A DNA stretch of 64,000 nt, from contig CADCFN010000004.1 in the NCBI GenBank assembly GCA_902800715.1, positions 186,001-250,000 on the forward strand, written 5' to 3'. Of this stretch, positions 8,372 to 15,847 are shown piece after piece; within the stretch, counting starts at the first letter, position 1; each line of letters starts with the position of its first letter. The position numbers were made by a program, and so were the translations under genes. Below the pieces are notes generated by a model, which did no database searches, had not been told where the DNA came from, and saw only the letters and a list, made by a program, of their open reading frames with translations. Source of the stretch: an uncultured Bacteroidales bacterium (GTDB lineage: Bacteria > Bacteroidota > Bacteroidia > Bacteroidales > Muribaculaceae).

Positions 8372-9361
8372 ATGGAACAGAATCGAATTACAGACAAGGA
8401 ATTGCAGATGATTCTTGACTATTTCAAGCAGTTTCAAATCAGGCTCAATGAAATGAACATCGATGACCTCATTCTGAAACTCAAGAAGAACGAGCTCACT
8501 GAGAAAGAGAAACAACAGATTATTGAGGATTTTGCCGAGATAAGGAGTACTGATAAACGGCAGTTTGTGCCCACCGAGGAAGAAATAAATGAACTCCTCG
8601 GAAACGGAAAGCATGGTGGGATAGTGAGAAAAGATACATTTGATGATAACATGGATCAATGGCCACTGTTGCATAAAAAAACTCAGAAATTCACACCTGA
8701 GCAGATTGAAGCCGTCGTCATGAAACTGAAGAACGATGACGCCATGTTCTCCAAGGAGGAGGTCAACATACTTGCCAATGCTTTAATAAATAAGATGTCT
8801 TTAAGTATCATGCACTCGGTGCGAGGAGCTAGTGAGGACATCTGGTTTTATTATATGCATGGTTGTTGGCCCAGAAACGATAAGCGGCAGTTTGTGCCCA
8901 CCGATGAAGAAATCAAAGAACTCCTCGGACACGGAAAGCATGATGGGATGGCGAGAGATGAAAAAGATACATTTGATGATAACATGGACCAGTGGCCACT
9001 GTTTCATAAACAATCTCAGAAATTAACACCCGAGCAGATTGAAGCCATCGTCATGAAACTGAAGAACGATGACGCCATGTTCACCAAGGAGGAGGTCAAC
9101 ATACTTACCAATGCTTTAATAAATAGGATGTCTTTAAGTATCATGCACTCGGTGCGAGGAGCTAGTGAGGATATCTGGTTTTATTATATGCATGGTTGTT
9201 GGCCCAGAGACCCTAAACCCAACGAATTTCTGCAGGACCATTTTTTTGATAAATGCTACCTCACACCCGAGCAGATTGACCGGGTCATCGAAGTAACGCG
9301 AGATAAGCAATGGTGGGAGATGTCAGAGCGTGAGAAGAAAGACATTCTCGGAAACCTATAA
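8372..9361 (+). CDS. Unrecognised helical repeat protein (MEQN family, copy 2)
   Basis: 329 residues, no family recognised. The start MEQNRITDKELQMIL resembles the gene at 7118. The body is two near-identical units of about 109 residues. Each runs from DKRQFVPT, through ELLG.GKH, DTFDDNMDQWPL, TPEQIEA and KLKNDDAMF, to the aromatic stretch SEDIWFYYMHGCWPR. A final segment, YLTPEQIDRVIEV, has the same helix opening. Charged helices alternate with Trp/Pro-rich turns. There is no signal peptide, membrane segment or catalytic motif. It is followed directly by the tRNA-Gln promoter. The function is unknown; a scaffold or binding role would fit the repeats but is only a guess. Confidence 0.7.
   Translation: MEQNRITDKELQMILDYFKQFQIRLNEMNIDDLILKLKKNELTEKEKQQIIEDFAEIRSTDKRQFVPTEEEINELLGNGKHGGIVRKDTFDDNMDQWPLLHKKTQKFTPEQIEAVVMKLKNDDAMFSKEEVNILANALINKMSLSIMHSVRGASEDIWFYYMHGCWPRNDKRQFVPTDEEIKELLGHGKHDGMARDEKDTFDDNMDQWPLFHKQSQKLTPEQIEAIVMKLKNDDAMFTKEEVNILTNALINRMSLSIMHSVRGASEDIWFYYMHGCWPRDPKPNEFLQDHFFDKCYLTPEQIDRVIEVTRDKQWWEMSEREKKDILGNL
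8552..9210 (+). repeat. 327-bp tandem duplication inside the second repeat-protein gene
   Basis: Unit 1 starts at 8552 and unit 2 at 8879, a period of 327 bp. The units are nearly identical, with scattered substitutions and one small in-frame length difference (the DEKDTF region of unit 2). It is older than the perfect 54-bp duplication in the neighbouring gene. Confidence 0.9.
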
Positions 9362-9387
9362 TCACAAAAAAAATCCTGCTAAAAAGA

Positions 9388-9416
9388 TTGCAATTCAAAA
9401 AAAAGCAGTAATTTTG
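9388..9416 (+). promoter_or_regulatory. Promoter of tRNA-Gln
   Basis: TTG (9388-9390) and TAATTTTG (9409-9416) are spaced by 18 nt and lie 40 nt before the tRNA. Confidence 0.55.
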
Positions 9417-9456
9417 CACCGCATTTGGAGCGGCATGCCGCTCAAGTGACATTGGA

Positions 9457-9531
9457 TTGCCTTGTAGTGTAATGGTAACACAACGGTTTTTGGTGCCGCA
9501 TTTCCTGGTTCGAGTCCGGGCAAGGCAACCA
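9457..9531 (+). tRNA. tRNA-Gln (anticodon TTG)
   Basis: A 75-nt cloverleaf with the CCA encoded. The acceptor TTGCCTT pairs with AAGGCAA, the anticodon loop TTTTGGT carries TTG, and the T-loop TTCGAGT is standard. The outermost anticodon-stem pair reads A-C. It has its own promoter and a strong terminator directly after it. Confidence 0.93.
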
Positions 9532-9577
9532 CAAGAAAAGGAGATAAACAACGTGTTTGTCTCCTTTCTTGTTTTTT
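9532..9577 (+). terminator. Rho-independent terminator of tRNA-Gln
   Basis: A long hairpin (arms CAAGAAAAGGAGA and TCTCCTTTCTTG, slightly imperfect) is followed by six T at 9572-9577. Confidence 0.85.
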
Positions 9578-9641
9578 GACCACAACATGGAATGAATCAA
9601 ACTAAAAGGGGACAGTATTAGTCCCTTAATGAAATAATTAG

Positions 9642-9649
9642 TACTTTTG
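9642..9649 (+). promoter_or_regulatory. -7 box before the secreted phosphatase/endonuclease gene
   Basis: TACTTTTG. The box overlaps an in-frame GTG at 9649, which makes that codon unusable and supports the ATG at 9676. Confidence 0.5.
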
Positions 9650-9675
9650 TGCATCTTACCAGCACTTTAACCGTT

Positions 9676-10455
9676 ATGCGACTCCGCCACATATTCTTGA
9701 TTACGGCATGGTTGATGGCCAGCGTGGCCTTTGCTCAAGGTCATAACGACACCATCAGAGTCATGACTTTTAACCTTCATGCCGGCCATGATGCCAGTCT
9801 GATGCAAATCGGACTTCTCATTAAGCAATACCAGCCCGATTTCGTTGCTTTGCAAGAAGTAGATAAGAACACCCGTCGCTCCAATTGTCCGCATCAGAAT
9901 AATCGCGATTTTATTACCGAATTAGCCTACTATAGCGGCATGGAAGGACTGTTTGGACCCACCATCAAGTTCAGCGGGGGACTCTACGGCATAGGTCTGC
10001 TCACCCGGCATCAGTTTGTTGATGTGCACAACATCAAATTGCCGCATCCCAACTCCCGTATGGAGCAGCGAGGGCTGCTTCAGGGGACCTTTATCCTGCC
10101 TGATGGCGATACCATCGTGATGGCGTGCACTCATCTTGAGGCCTTTGACAGTATAAGCCGTGTGGCACAGGCCAACTTCCTGCTTAACCATTTTGCCAGT
10201 TCAAAGCACCCCGTCATCTTAGCAGGCGACTTTAATGCCTCGCCCGCTGATGATGCAATCATGCTGTTCACGGGCCAATGGCTTGACTGCACTGCAGGCG
10301 ATTTCACCTTCAGCGTCAAGAATCCCAGCGAAAAAATTGATTACATATTTGCCCGCCCCTCACGGGCGTGGCGAACGATAGAGTCACAGGTAATACCGGT
10401 TAAACTGAGCGACCACTATCCCGTCATCGCGACATTGGTGGTCAGCCACGATTGA
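9676..10455 (+). CDS. Secreted endonuclease/exonuclease/phosphatase family protein
   Basis: About 259 residues. A Sec signal peptide (MRLRHIFLITAWLMASVAFA) is followed by a DNase I-like metal-dependent hydrolase fold. The usual motifs are in order: MTFNLHAG, FVALQEVDKN (metal-binding Glu), GLLTRH, ACTHLEAF, ILAGDFNASP (Asp/Asn) and LSDHYPVIA (the final Asp-His). The family splits phosphodiester or phosphomonoester bonds in nucleic acids, sphingolipids or inositol phosphates, and the substrate cannot be told here. The location is periplasm or outside the cell. The gene stands alone between tRNA-Gln and tRNA-Glu, with its own promoter at 9642. Confidence 0.88.
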   Translation: MRLRHIFLITAWLMASVAFAQGHNDTIRVMTFNLHAGHDASLMQIGLLIKQYQPDFVALQEVDKNTRRSNCPHQNNRDFITELAYYSGMEGLFGPTIKFSGGLYGIGLLTRHQFVDVHNIKLPHPNSRMEQRGLLQGTFILPDGDTIVMACTHLEAFDSISRVAQANFLLNHFASSKHPVILAGDFNASPADDAIMLFTGQWLDCTAGDFTFSVKNPSEKIDYIFARPSRAWRTIESQVIPVKLSDHYPVIATLVVSHD

Positions 10456-10512
10456 CTTTTCCTCCACGGTAACAGAATTGTCTTGTGTTGTTTGGTAGTG
10501 AAATAACACAAG

Positions 10513-10545
10513 GCAAAGCGTTAAACGCGAACGTTAACGCTTTGC
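10513..10545 (-). terminator. Hairpin terminator downstream of tRNA-Glu
   Basis: A perfect 12-bp stem (10513-10524 with 10534-10545) and 9-nt loop sit just past the 3' end of the tRNA. A second, weaker hairpin (10482-10489 with 10505-10512) abuts it. No strong T-run is present, so the strength is uncertain. Confidence 0.55.
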
Positions 10546-10550
10546 TGCGG

Positions 10551-10622
10551 TAGCCCATAGCAGAATCGAACTGCTCTTTCAAGAATGAAAATCTTGCGTC
10601 CTAGCCGATAGACGAATGGGCC
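10551..10622 (-). tRNA. tRNA-Glu (anticodon TTC), copy 2
   Basis: A 72-nt cloverleaf with anticodon loop TTTTCAT in the stem CAAGA/TCTTG and a GGCCCAT acceptor; the CCA is not encoded. It is identical to the copy at 10969-11040, with rpsT between them in the same direction. Confidence 0.93.
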
Positions 10623-10671
10623 ATACCTTAGCTGAACCAAGGCACCGTTGGGCACCCGGTCGCCTAATTGC

Positions 10672-10932
10672 TTAGGCCTGGTTCAGCTTGTTGATGTGCT
10701 GAGCGAGCTTTGACTTGAGGTTAGCAGCCTTGTTCTTGCTAATCACGTTCTTGCCAGCAAGCTTGTCAAGCATAGCAGTCACCCTGGGCATAGCCTCGGC
10801 GGCTTCCTTGGCGTCGGTCATCTTGCGAATGTTGCGGACAGCATTGCGCATGGTCTTGCTGTAATAACGGTTGCGAAGACGGCGGGTCTCGCTCTGACGA
10901 ATTCTCTTAATAGCTGATTTATGGTTTGCCAT
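10672..10932 (-). CDS. rpsT: 30S ribosomal protein S20
   Basis: 86 residues, full length, very basic and helical (starts [20 protein letters not shown]). It binds 16S rRNA in small-subunit assembly. It lies between two identical tRNA-Glu genes on the same strand, 36 nt after one and 49 nt before the other. One transcript from the promoter at 11072 could carry all three, with rpsT freed by tRNA processing; this is an inference from layout. Confidence 0.97.
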   Translation of the reverse strand: MANHKSAIKRIRQSETRRLRNRYYSKTMRNAVRNIRKMTDAKEAAEAMPRVTAMLDKLAGKNVISKNKAANLKSKLAQHINKLNQA

Positions 10933-10968
10933 AATGTATATAAAACTTTGATATTTAGTTGTTAATAG

Positions 10969-11040
10969 TAGCCCATAGCAGAATCGAACTGCTCTTTCAA
11001 GAATGAAAATCTTGCGTCCTAGCCGATAGACGAATGGGCC
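10969..11040 (-). tRNA. tRNA-Glu (anticodon TTC), copy 1
   Basis: Same 72-nt sequence as 10551-10622, with no encoded CCA. It is the promoter-proximal member of the tRNA-Glu / rpsT / tRNA-Glu block. Confidence 0.93.
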
Positions 11041-11071
11041 GAATTGCGGGAATTTTCCGCAAAAGCGACTG

Positions 11072-11079
11072 CAAAATTA
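11072..11079 (-). promoter_or_regulatory. -7 box for the tRNA-Glu / rpsT block
   Basis: Minus-strand TAATTTTG lies 32 nt before the tRNA 5' end, with a TTG about 18 nt further upstream. Confidence 0.55.
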
Positions 11080-11186
11080 GTAACATTTTTTGAATTGACA
11101 AAATTTAACCCGCCGAAATGGCGAAAAAGTTGCGTTTTTTGCCTTTTTCTTACTCCTGAATGCCGAATAATGAGTAAATTAGCGCC

Positions 11187-11912
11187 ATGTATGAGAAGTT
11201 AAGGGGCATCGTGCTGAACACGATCCGCTACAGCGATAAGCATAATATCGTACACATCTATACAGATGGTCGAGGGCTGATGTCGTTTGCAGTGCCGTTG
11301 GGCAAGTCGCAAGCGTCGCGGATGCGTAACGCCATGCTGATGCCGTTGTCGCTGGTGGACTTGGAGGTTGGCGTTCGCCCTGGCCGTGACTTGGCATTGC
11401 TGCGCGAGGTGCGTCGCAATTATCCGTTGGCGACCATCTATAGCGACCCCATCAGGAATGCCATTGCCCTGTTCATCAGCGAACTGCTCACCCATGTCAT
11501 CCAGGAGCCCGAGGGCAATGAGTATCTGTTCCGTTACATCGAGCAGTCGGTACAGCTGCTGGAGCAGATGCCTGGTCAGATTGCCAATTTCCACATCTGC
11601 TTTCTTTTTCACTTGGGGGCACACTTGGGAATCCAGCCCAATCTGGAGAGTTATCGCAAGGGGTACTGGTTTGATATGACCGACGGCGTGTTTTTGCCTT
11701 CGGCGGTGAAGGGACATGCCCTGTTGCCGCCACAAGAGGCGCAGGTCCTCCACCTGCTGTCGCGCATGACGTTCAGCAACATGGGCGTTTTCCGCTTTAA
11801 CCGTGAGGAGCGCAACCGCATGCTCGACGTGATTATCAGTTATTACCGCCTGCACAATGCCGCCATTGGCACATTGCGCTCCCCGGATATCCTGAAACAA
11901 CTGTTCATATAA
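11187..11912 (+). CDS. recO: DNA repair protein RecO
   Basis: 241 residues. The N-terminal OB fold (GIVLNTIRYSDKHNIVHIYT) is followed by the helical RecO domain. RecO loads RecA on SSB-coated single-stranded DNA together with RecR. The length fits Bacteroidetes RecO; no zinc-binding Cys cluster is seen in the C-terminal part, as is common in this phylum. It stands alone, with a strong terminator two bases after the stop. Confidence 0.92.
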   Translation: MYEKLRGIVLNTIRYSDKHNIVHIYTDGRGLMSFAVPLGKSQASRMRNAMLMPLSLVDLEVGVRPGRDLALLREVRRNYPLATIYSDPIRNAIALFISELLTHVIQEPEGNEYLFRYIEQSVQLLEQMPGQIANFHICFLFHLGAHLGIQPNLESYRKGYWFDMTDGVFLPSAVKGHALLPPQEAQVLHLLSRMTFSNMGVFRFNREERNRMLDVIISYYRLHNAAIGTLRSPDILKQLFI

Positions 11913-11913
11913 A

Positions 11914-11948
11914 ACAAGTTCCAAAAGCCGACTGCTTTTGGAACTTGT
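11914..11948. terminator. Terminator after recO
   Basis: A perfect 15-bp stem (11914-11928 with 11934-11948) and a 5-nt loop, starting right after the recO stop. The following bases are only moderately T-rich. Confidence 0.7.
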
Positions 11949-11950
11949 GG

Positions 11951-11978
11951 TTAATGCTTAATGTTTAAAGTTTAAAGA
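11951..11978. repeat. Degenerate 7-bp-period array
   Basis: Four units read TTAATGC, TTAATGT, TTAAAGT and TTAAAGA. It is one of five intergenic arrays with the same period in this window (see 35654, 38990, 45884 and 46428). Confidence 0.6.
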
Positions 11979-12023
11979 GGGGGCATCCGCGTTCATTAAT
12001 GCTGGCGGTTCACTTTATGCTGT

Positions 12024-12824
12024 TTACCAACTGCCGCCTCCGCCGCCTCCGCCGAAGGAGCCTCCGCCGAAGCCTCCCCAGCCTCCACCGCCGAAGGAAC
12101 CGCCGCCGCCCCATGAGGAGCCGCCTCGTCCCCAGTCATGTCCGCTGGTGAAGATGATGGGACCGCCCCAGGTGCCGGTGTCACCACTGTTGCGGTTGCC
12201 TCCGTTGTGCTGATTGCCCTTGTGTGCAAGATAGAGGAAGAAGGCAAAGATGAGGATAAACATGACTAGAGCAAACAGCGCTCCGTCATCCCCTTGGTTG
12301 GCATAGTCTTCCTCGTTGTATTCGCCTATCGCCAGGTCGCGTACGACCTGCGCTCCTGCCCACACACCCCCCAGGTAGTCGTTGTCCTTGAAGTAGGGAA
12401 TCATCTCCTGGTTGACGATGCGTGTGCTGGTGGCGTCGGTGATAGCGCCCTCCAGGCCGTAGCCCGGAGCAATGAATGCCTCACCCTTGGCTTCGGCGGT
12501 CTTGGGCTTGATGAGGATGACGACGCCGTTGTTATTGCCTTTCTTGCCTACGCCCCATTGCTCACCGATGCTGTAAGCCATCATGGCCTTATCGTAGCCG
12601 CCAAAGTCGTTCATGGTGACCACGCAAATCTGGTTGCTGGTCTCCATGGCGATTTTCTCGAGCGAGTCTTCGAGCCACTGGCAGTCGCCCAGGATGCCGG
12701 CGAAGTCGTTGACCAGACGTGGCGGGTCGGGCCGTGCGGGCACTTGTGCCACGGCAGCCATTGCCGTCAGGCACAGCAACATTACTGCTGTAAAGTGCGA
12801 TATCGCTTTATTCCATGTTGCCAT
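12024..12824 (-). CDS. TPM-domain protein with Gly-rich C-terminus (YgcG type)
   Basis: About 266 residues. A signal peptide ending near AMAAVAQ is followed by a TPM domain (RLVNDFAGIL, then VVTMNDFGGYDKAMMAYSIGEQWGVG and GVVILI). A transmembrane helix (about residues 195-215, ALFALVMFILIFAFFLYLA) and a Gly/Trp/Phe-rich tail ending GGGGGGSW complete it. TPM proteins of this kind are membrane-bound with the domain in the periplasm; proposed roles include phosphatase activity and photosystem or membrane-protein quality control, none proven here. An upstream in-frame ATG (12863) would overlap the previous gene; 12824 starts right at the signal peptide. Last gene of a lemA-TPM-TPM operon. Confidence 0.85.
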   Translation of the reverse strand: MATWNKAISHFTAVMLLCLTAMAAVAQVPARPDPPRLVNDFAGILGDCQWLEDSLEKIAMETSNQICVVTMNDFGGYDKAMMAYSIGEQWGVGKKGNNNGVVILIKPKTAEAKGEAFIAPGYGLEGAITDATSTRIVNQEMIPYFKDNDYLGGVWAGAQVVRDLAIGEYNEEDYANQGDDGALFALVMFILIFAFFLYLAHKGNQHNGGNRNSGDTGTWGGPIIFTSGHDWGRGGSSWGGGGSFGGGGWGGFGGGSFGGGGGGGSW

Positions 12825-12840
12825 AGTCGTGGTCTTCAAT

Positions 12841-13299
12841 TCAATCGTCATCGTCATCGTCAAGGTCGTCGAAGGAGACCTCGTTGCTCAGTTCGTTCTC
12901 GTCGTCACGTTCACCAGGGAAGTAGTGCGACAGGCGGTCGCCGATGCGGGCGATGATGTCACACAGTCCGTCAACCGGACGGCCAGCCTTCAGATACTTG
13001 CCCAGTTCCTCGGATTCATTGTCCCAAAAGCCTTCGGGTACCGCGTCGTTGATGCCCGTATCGCCCAAGATGGCAAACTTGCGAGCTTCGTAGGCGATAA
13101 AGATGAGCACCGCATTGCGTCGCTTGGTGGTGTACAGGTGGAGTCGGTTGAAGGTCTTGACGGCACGCTTGTACACGTTGCCGCGGCAGCGGGGCGTCAC
13201 ATGGACACAGATTTCTCCTGTCGTGTGACGCTCGGCAGCGGTAATGGCATCGGCTATGCGCCGTTGGCCCTCACTGGGAATGAAATCGGCCAGTGCCAT
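12841..13299 (-). CDS. TPM-domain protein, soluble form
   Basis: 152 residues: a short TPM domain (IADAITAAERHTTGEICVHV, then RRNAVLIFIAYEARKFAILGD) without a signal peptide. It ends in a run of Asp residues (DDLDDDDDD). It is the partner usually found between lemA and the Gly-rich TPM protein in Bacteroidetes. It starts 3 nt after lemA ends, so translation is likely coupled. The biochemical role is not established. Confidence 0.85.
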   Translation of the reverse strand: MALADFIPSEGQRRIADAITAAERHTTGEICVHVTPRCRGNVYKRAVKTFNRLHLYTTKRRNAVLIFIAYEARKFAILGDTGINDAVPEGFWDNESEELGKYLKAGRPVDGLCDIIARIGDRLSHYFPGERDDENELSNEVSFDDLDDDDDD

Positions 13300-13302
13300 C
13301 GG

Positions 13303-13911
13303 TTACTTGCCCTCGCTGGTGCCAAAGTCCACCTTGGGAGCCTTGTCGGCGCCTTCTTGTGCCTGGAAGTAAGGCTTGTCACCAAAGCCGAAGATGCCGG
13401 CAATAATGTTGGTGGGGAAGGTGCGGCGCTTGGTGTTGTACTCACGAGCGGCCTCGTTGAACTTGTTGCGTTCAACGGTGATGCGGTTCTCAGTGCCTTC
13501 CAGCTGATTCTGCAACTCGAGGAAGTTCTGGTTGGCCTTCAGGTCGGGATAGGACTCGCTCACGGCAATGAGTCGGCTCAACGCATTGGTCACGTCACCC
13601 TGTGCGGCCTGATACTTCTGCAGGTCCTCGGGAGTCATGTTCTTGGGGTCGATGGTAACCTTGGTAGCGTTGGCGCGAGCCTCAATCACACCTTCGAGAG
13701 TTTCCTGCTCATGCTTGGCATAACCCTTAACGGTCTCTACCAGGTTGGGAATCAGGTCAGCACGACGCTGATACACGTTCTCCACATTACCCCATGCTTT
13801 TTCAACATTCTCTTGTTCTTTAACAAGTCCGTTGTAAATCGATATGCCCCATACAATTGCTACGATGGCGACAAAAATCAGGACAGCAAGTCCACTACAT
13901 CCTTTTTTCAT
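13303..13911 (-). CDS. lemA: LemA family protein
   Basis: About 202 residues. An N-terminal membrane anchor (SGLAVLIFVAIVAIVWGISI) is followed by the LemA helical domain: YNGLVKEQENVEKAWGNVEN, QRRADLIPNLVETVKGYA and IEARANATK. The chosen ATG (13911) gives a normal KK-initiated anchor; an ATG 14 codons upstream (13953) sits about where transcription should begin. It heads the operon lemA-TPM-TPM, a conserved Bacteroidetes arrangement of unknown exact function at the membrane. Confidence 0.92.
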   Translation of the reverse strand: MKKGCSGLAVLIFVAIVAIVWGISIYNGLVKEQENVEKAWGNVENVYQRRADLIPNLVETVKGYAKHEQETLEGVIEARANATKVTIDPKNMTPEDLQKYQAAQGDVTNALSRLIAVSESYPDLKANQNFLELQNQLEGTENRITVERNKFNEAAREYNTKRRTFPTNIIAGIFGFGDKPYFQAQEGADKAPKVDFGTSEGK

Positions 13912-13957
13912 TGTCTTTTTTATTTTATAAAAGGTGAATAATGTTTTTTCCAAATGG

Positions 13958-13965
13958 CAAATTTA
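13958..13965 (-). promoter_or_regulatory. -7 box of the lemA operon
   Basis: Minus-strand TAAATTTG, 46 nt before the chosen lemA start. Confidence 0.5.
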
Positions 13966-14019
13966 CTGTTTTCTCCTCAAACCATAGCAATAGTTGTGCC
14001 ATTTTTTTTGAAAGGACAC

Positions 14020-14052
14020 AAAAAAAGCCGGCGAAGTGATAACGCTTCGCCG
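14020..14052 (-). terminator. Rho-independent terminator of rubrerythrin
   Basis: A stem of 8 bp (14029-14036 with 14045-14052) is followed on the minus strand by a long T-run (the A-run at 14020-14026). Confidence 0.85.
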
Positions 14053-14079
14053 ACAATGTCAGTTGATAAGAACGGGAAA

Positions 14080-14622
14080 TCAATAGTTCTCGGCCTTGAT
14101 TTGGAAATAGGCCTGGGGATGGTTGCACACGGGGCACATCTCGGGAGCCTTCTTGCCAATCACCACGTGGCCGCAGTTGCTGCACTGCCAGATGGTGTCA
14201 CCGTCGCGTGAGAAGACGATGCCCTCCTTGATGTTGTTCAACAGCTTGAGGTAGCGCTCCTCGTGCAGCTTCTCGATGGCGGCAACGCCTTCCATCTGCT
14301 CGGCAATCTCGATGAAGCCTTCCTCGCGGGCCTCCTCGGCCATGCGCTTGTACATGTCGGTCCACTCAAAGTTCTCGCCGGCAGCAGCATCCTCAAGGTT
14401 CTCGATGGTGCCTTTCACGGCACCGCCCTGCAGGTGCTTGAACCACAGTTTGGCGTGTTCCTTCTCCTGGTTGGCAGTCTCCTCAAAGATGGCTGCAATC
14501 TGCACATAGCCGTCCTTCTTGGCCTTGGAGGCATAGTAGGTGTACTTGTTACGGGCCTGGGATTCGCCAGCGAAGGCTTCCATCAGGTTCTTTTCGGTCT
14601 TGGTTCCTTTTAATTCTTTCAT
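14080..14622 (-). CDS. rbr: Rubrerythrin
   Basis: 180 residues. The ferritin-like di-iron domain has [28 protein letters not shown] and IEKLHEERY, supplying the Glu/His ligands. A C-terminal rubredoxin-like iron site follows (WQCSNCGHV and [11 protein letters not shown]). It reduces hydrogen peroxide in anaerobes, in the cytoplasm. It is a single-gene unit with its own promoter (14669-14676) and terminator. Confidence 0.95.
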   Translation of the reverse strand: MKELKGTKTEKNLMEAFAGESQARNKYTYYASKAKKDGYVQIAAIFEETANQEKEHAKLWFKHLQGGAVKGTIENLEDAAAGENFEWTDMYKRMAEEAREEGFIEIAEQMEGVAAIEKLHEERYLKLLNNIKEGIVFSRDGDTIWQCSNCGHVVIGKKAPEMCPVCNHPQAYFQIKAENY

Positions 14623-14668
14623 TGTGGTAGTGATAAATTAGTTGTTAATTGATGTCTTTTATTTCCTG

Positions 14669-14676
14669 CAAAGATA
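14669..14676 (-). promoter_or_regulatory. -7 box of rubrerythrin
   Basis: Minus-strand TATCTTTG, 46 nt before the start codon. The rest of the gap to pdxB (14677-14842) shows nothing else recognisable. Confidence 0.55.
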
Positions 14677-14842
14677 GTGTTTTTTTGTAGCCTATCATAC
14701 AAGAGACGCTACTTTTTAATGCCAACTCTACGAATTATTGATATCGGCACCGCATCTCTAGTAACAAGTTATCATTAAATCCATCAAGAGCACCCGATGA
14801 ATCCAGTTGCTTTTCTTTAATTGAAGGTGATGGGTTGATTCT

Positions 14843-15847
14843 TTACTGGTATTCGGGGCGGTGACGATAGTGGTTGCGTAGGGATTCAAAGGCTGTGGGT
14901 GTGGCTTTCAGGGCGGTGGTGTCGGCGAGGATGTCGTAACTGGCGGCAATACCGTCGAGGCTTACCTGTGCTGCGCCTGTGGCGGGGCTGGCAATCTCGG
15001 GAATGGGGATGTCCCAGCCGTAAAACCCATTGAGGGCGGCGAGCATCATGGCTGTGCCGCGCTGCTTGCCCTCGGCGCTGTAGCCAGCGATGTGAGGGGT
15101 GGCGACGATGCATTTGTCCAGCAGTTCACGGGAGATATTGGGCTCATTCTCCCAGCAGTCGAGTCCGACGTCACCATGCCAGCCCAGCAGGGCGGCATTG
15201 TCGGCAATGGGACCTCGGGCAGCATCGAGAATCAGGCGGCAGCGGGCCAGTCCGTCAAGAAACGCCTTGTCGCACATGTGCCATGTGGGCCACTGGCCGT
15301 CGCGGGTGAGTGGCGTGTGAAAAGTGATGATATCGCAGCGCTGCTGCAACTCGGTCAAGGGGGAGAATATTACATCAAGAGAACCGTCCCTATTTTCACG
15401 CGGGGGGTCGTTGAGGAGGACGGTGAAGCCCAATTGCCTGCCCCAGCGGGCGACGATGGAACCGATGTGGCCGACGCCGACGATGCCCAGTGTGAGGCCG
15501 TCGGGGGTAGCGATGCCACGGGCTTGCATCCAGGCATGGACGGCGCAGAATACCCATTGGGCGACGGCGGGAGCGTTACATCCAGGGGCGTTGCGCACGG
15601 TGATGCCGTGGGTGGCGCAATAATCGAGGTCGATGTGGTCGGTGCCGATGGTCGCCGAGCCGATGAAACGCACGCGGCTGCCGTCGAGCAGGGCGGCATC
15701 GCAGCGGGTGCGGGTGCGGATGATGAGTGCATCGGCGTCACGCACGGCGCTTGCAGTGATTTCGCTGGGCTCTAGATAATCGACCTGAGCGAATGGCTCA
15801 ATCAATCCACTGATGTGCGGTATATGGTTGTCAATGACGATTCTCAT
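14843..15847 (-). CDS. pdxB: 4-phosphoerythronate dehydrogenase
   Basis: About 334 residues, of the D-isomer-specific 2-hydroxyacid dehydrogenase family. It oxidises 4-phosphoerythronate with NAD in pyridoxal phosphate synthesis. The NAD fold is GIVGVGHIGSIVARWG; catalytic residues fall in the segments TFHTPLT, ILDAARGPI, DCWENEP and TPHIAGYS. The last is the His with the PdxB-like sequence around it (AGYSAEGKQRGT). The start at 15847 overlaps the stop of the upstream membrane-protein gene by 4 nt; an in-frame start 12 codons further upstream would run deep into that gene. It is shorter at the C-terminus than the E. coli enzyme. Confidence 0.88.
   Translation of the reverse strand: MRIVIDNHIPHISGLIEPFAQVDYLEPSEITASAVRDADALIIRTRTRCDAALLDGSRVRFIGSATIGTDHIDLDYCATHGITVRNAPGCNAPAVAQWVFCAVHAWMQARGIATPDGLTLGIVGVGHIGSIVARWGRQLGFTVLLNDPPRENRDGSLDVIFSPLTELQQRCDIITFHTPLTRDGQWPTWHMCDKAFLDGLARCRLILDAARGPIADNAALLGWHGDVGLDCWENEPNISRELLDKCIVATPHIAGYSAEGKQRGTAMMLAALNGFYGWDIPIPEIASPATGAAQVSLDGIAASYDILADTTALKATPTAFESLRNHYRHRPEYQ

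Noticed and set aside
8223-8411. A 62-codon frame in the AT-rich gap before the second repeat-protein gene
   Set aside because: It overlaps the start of the real gene, has no plausible ribosome-binding context and its composition follows the AT-rich gap.
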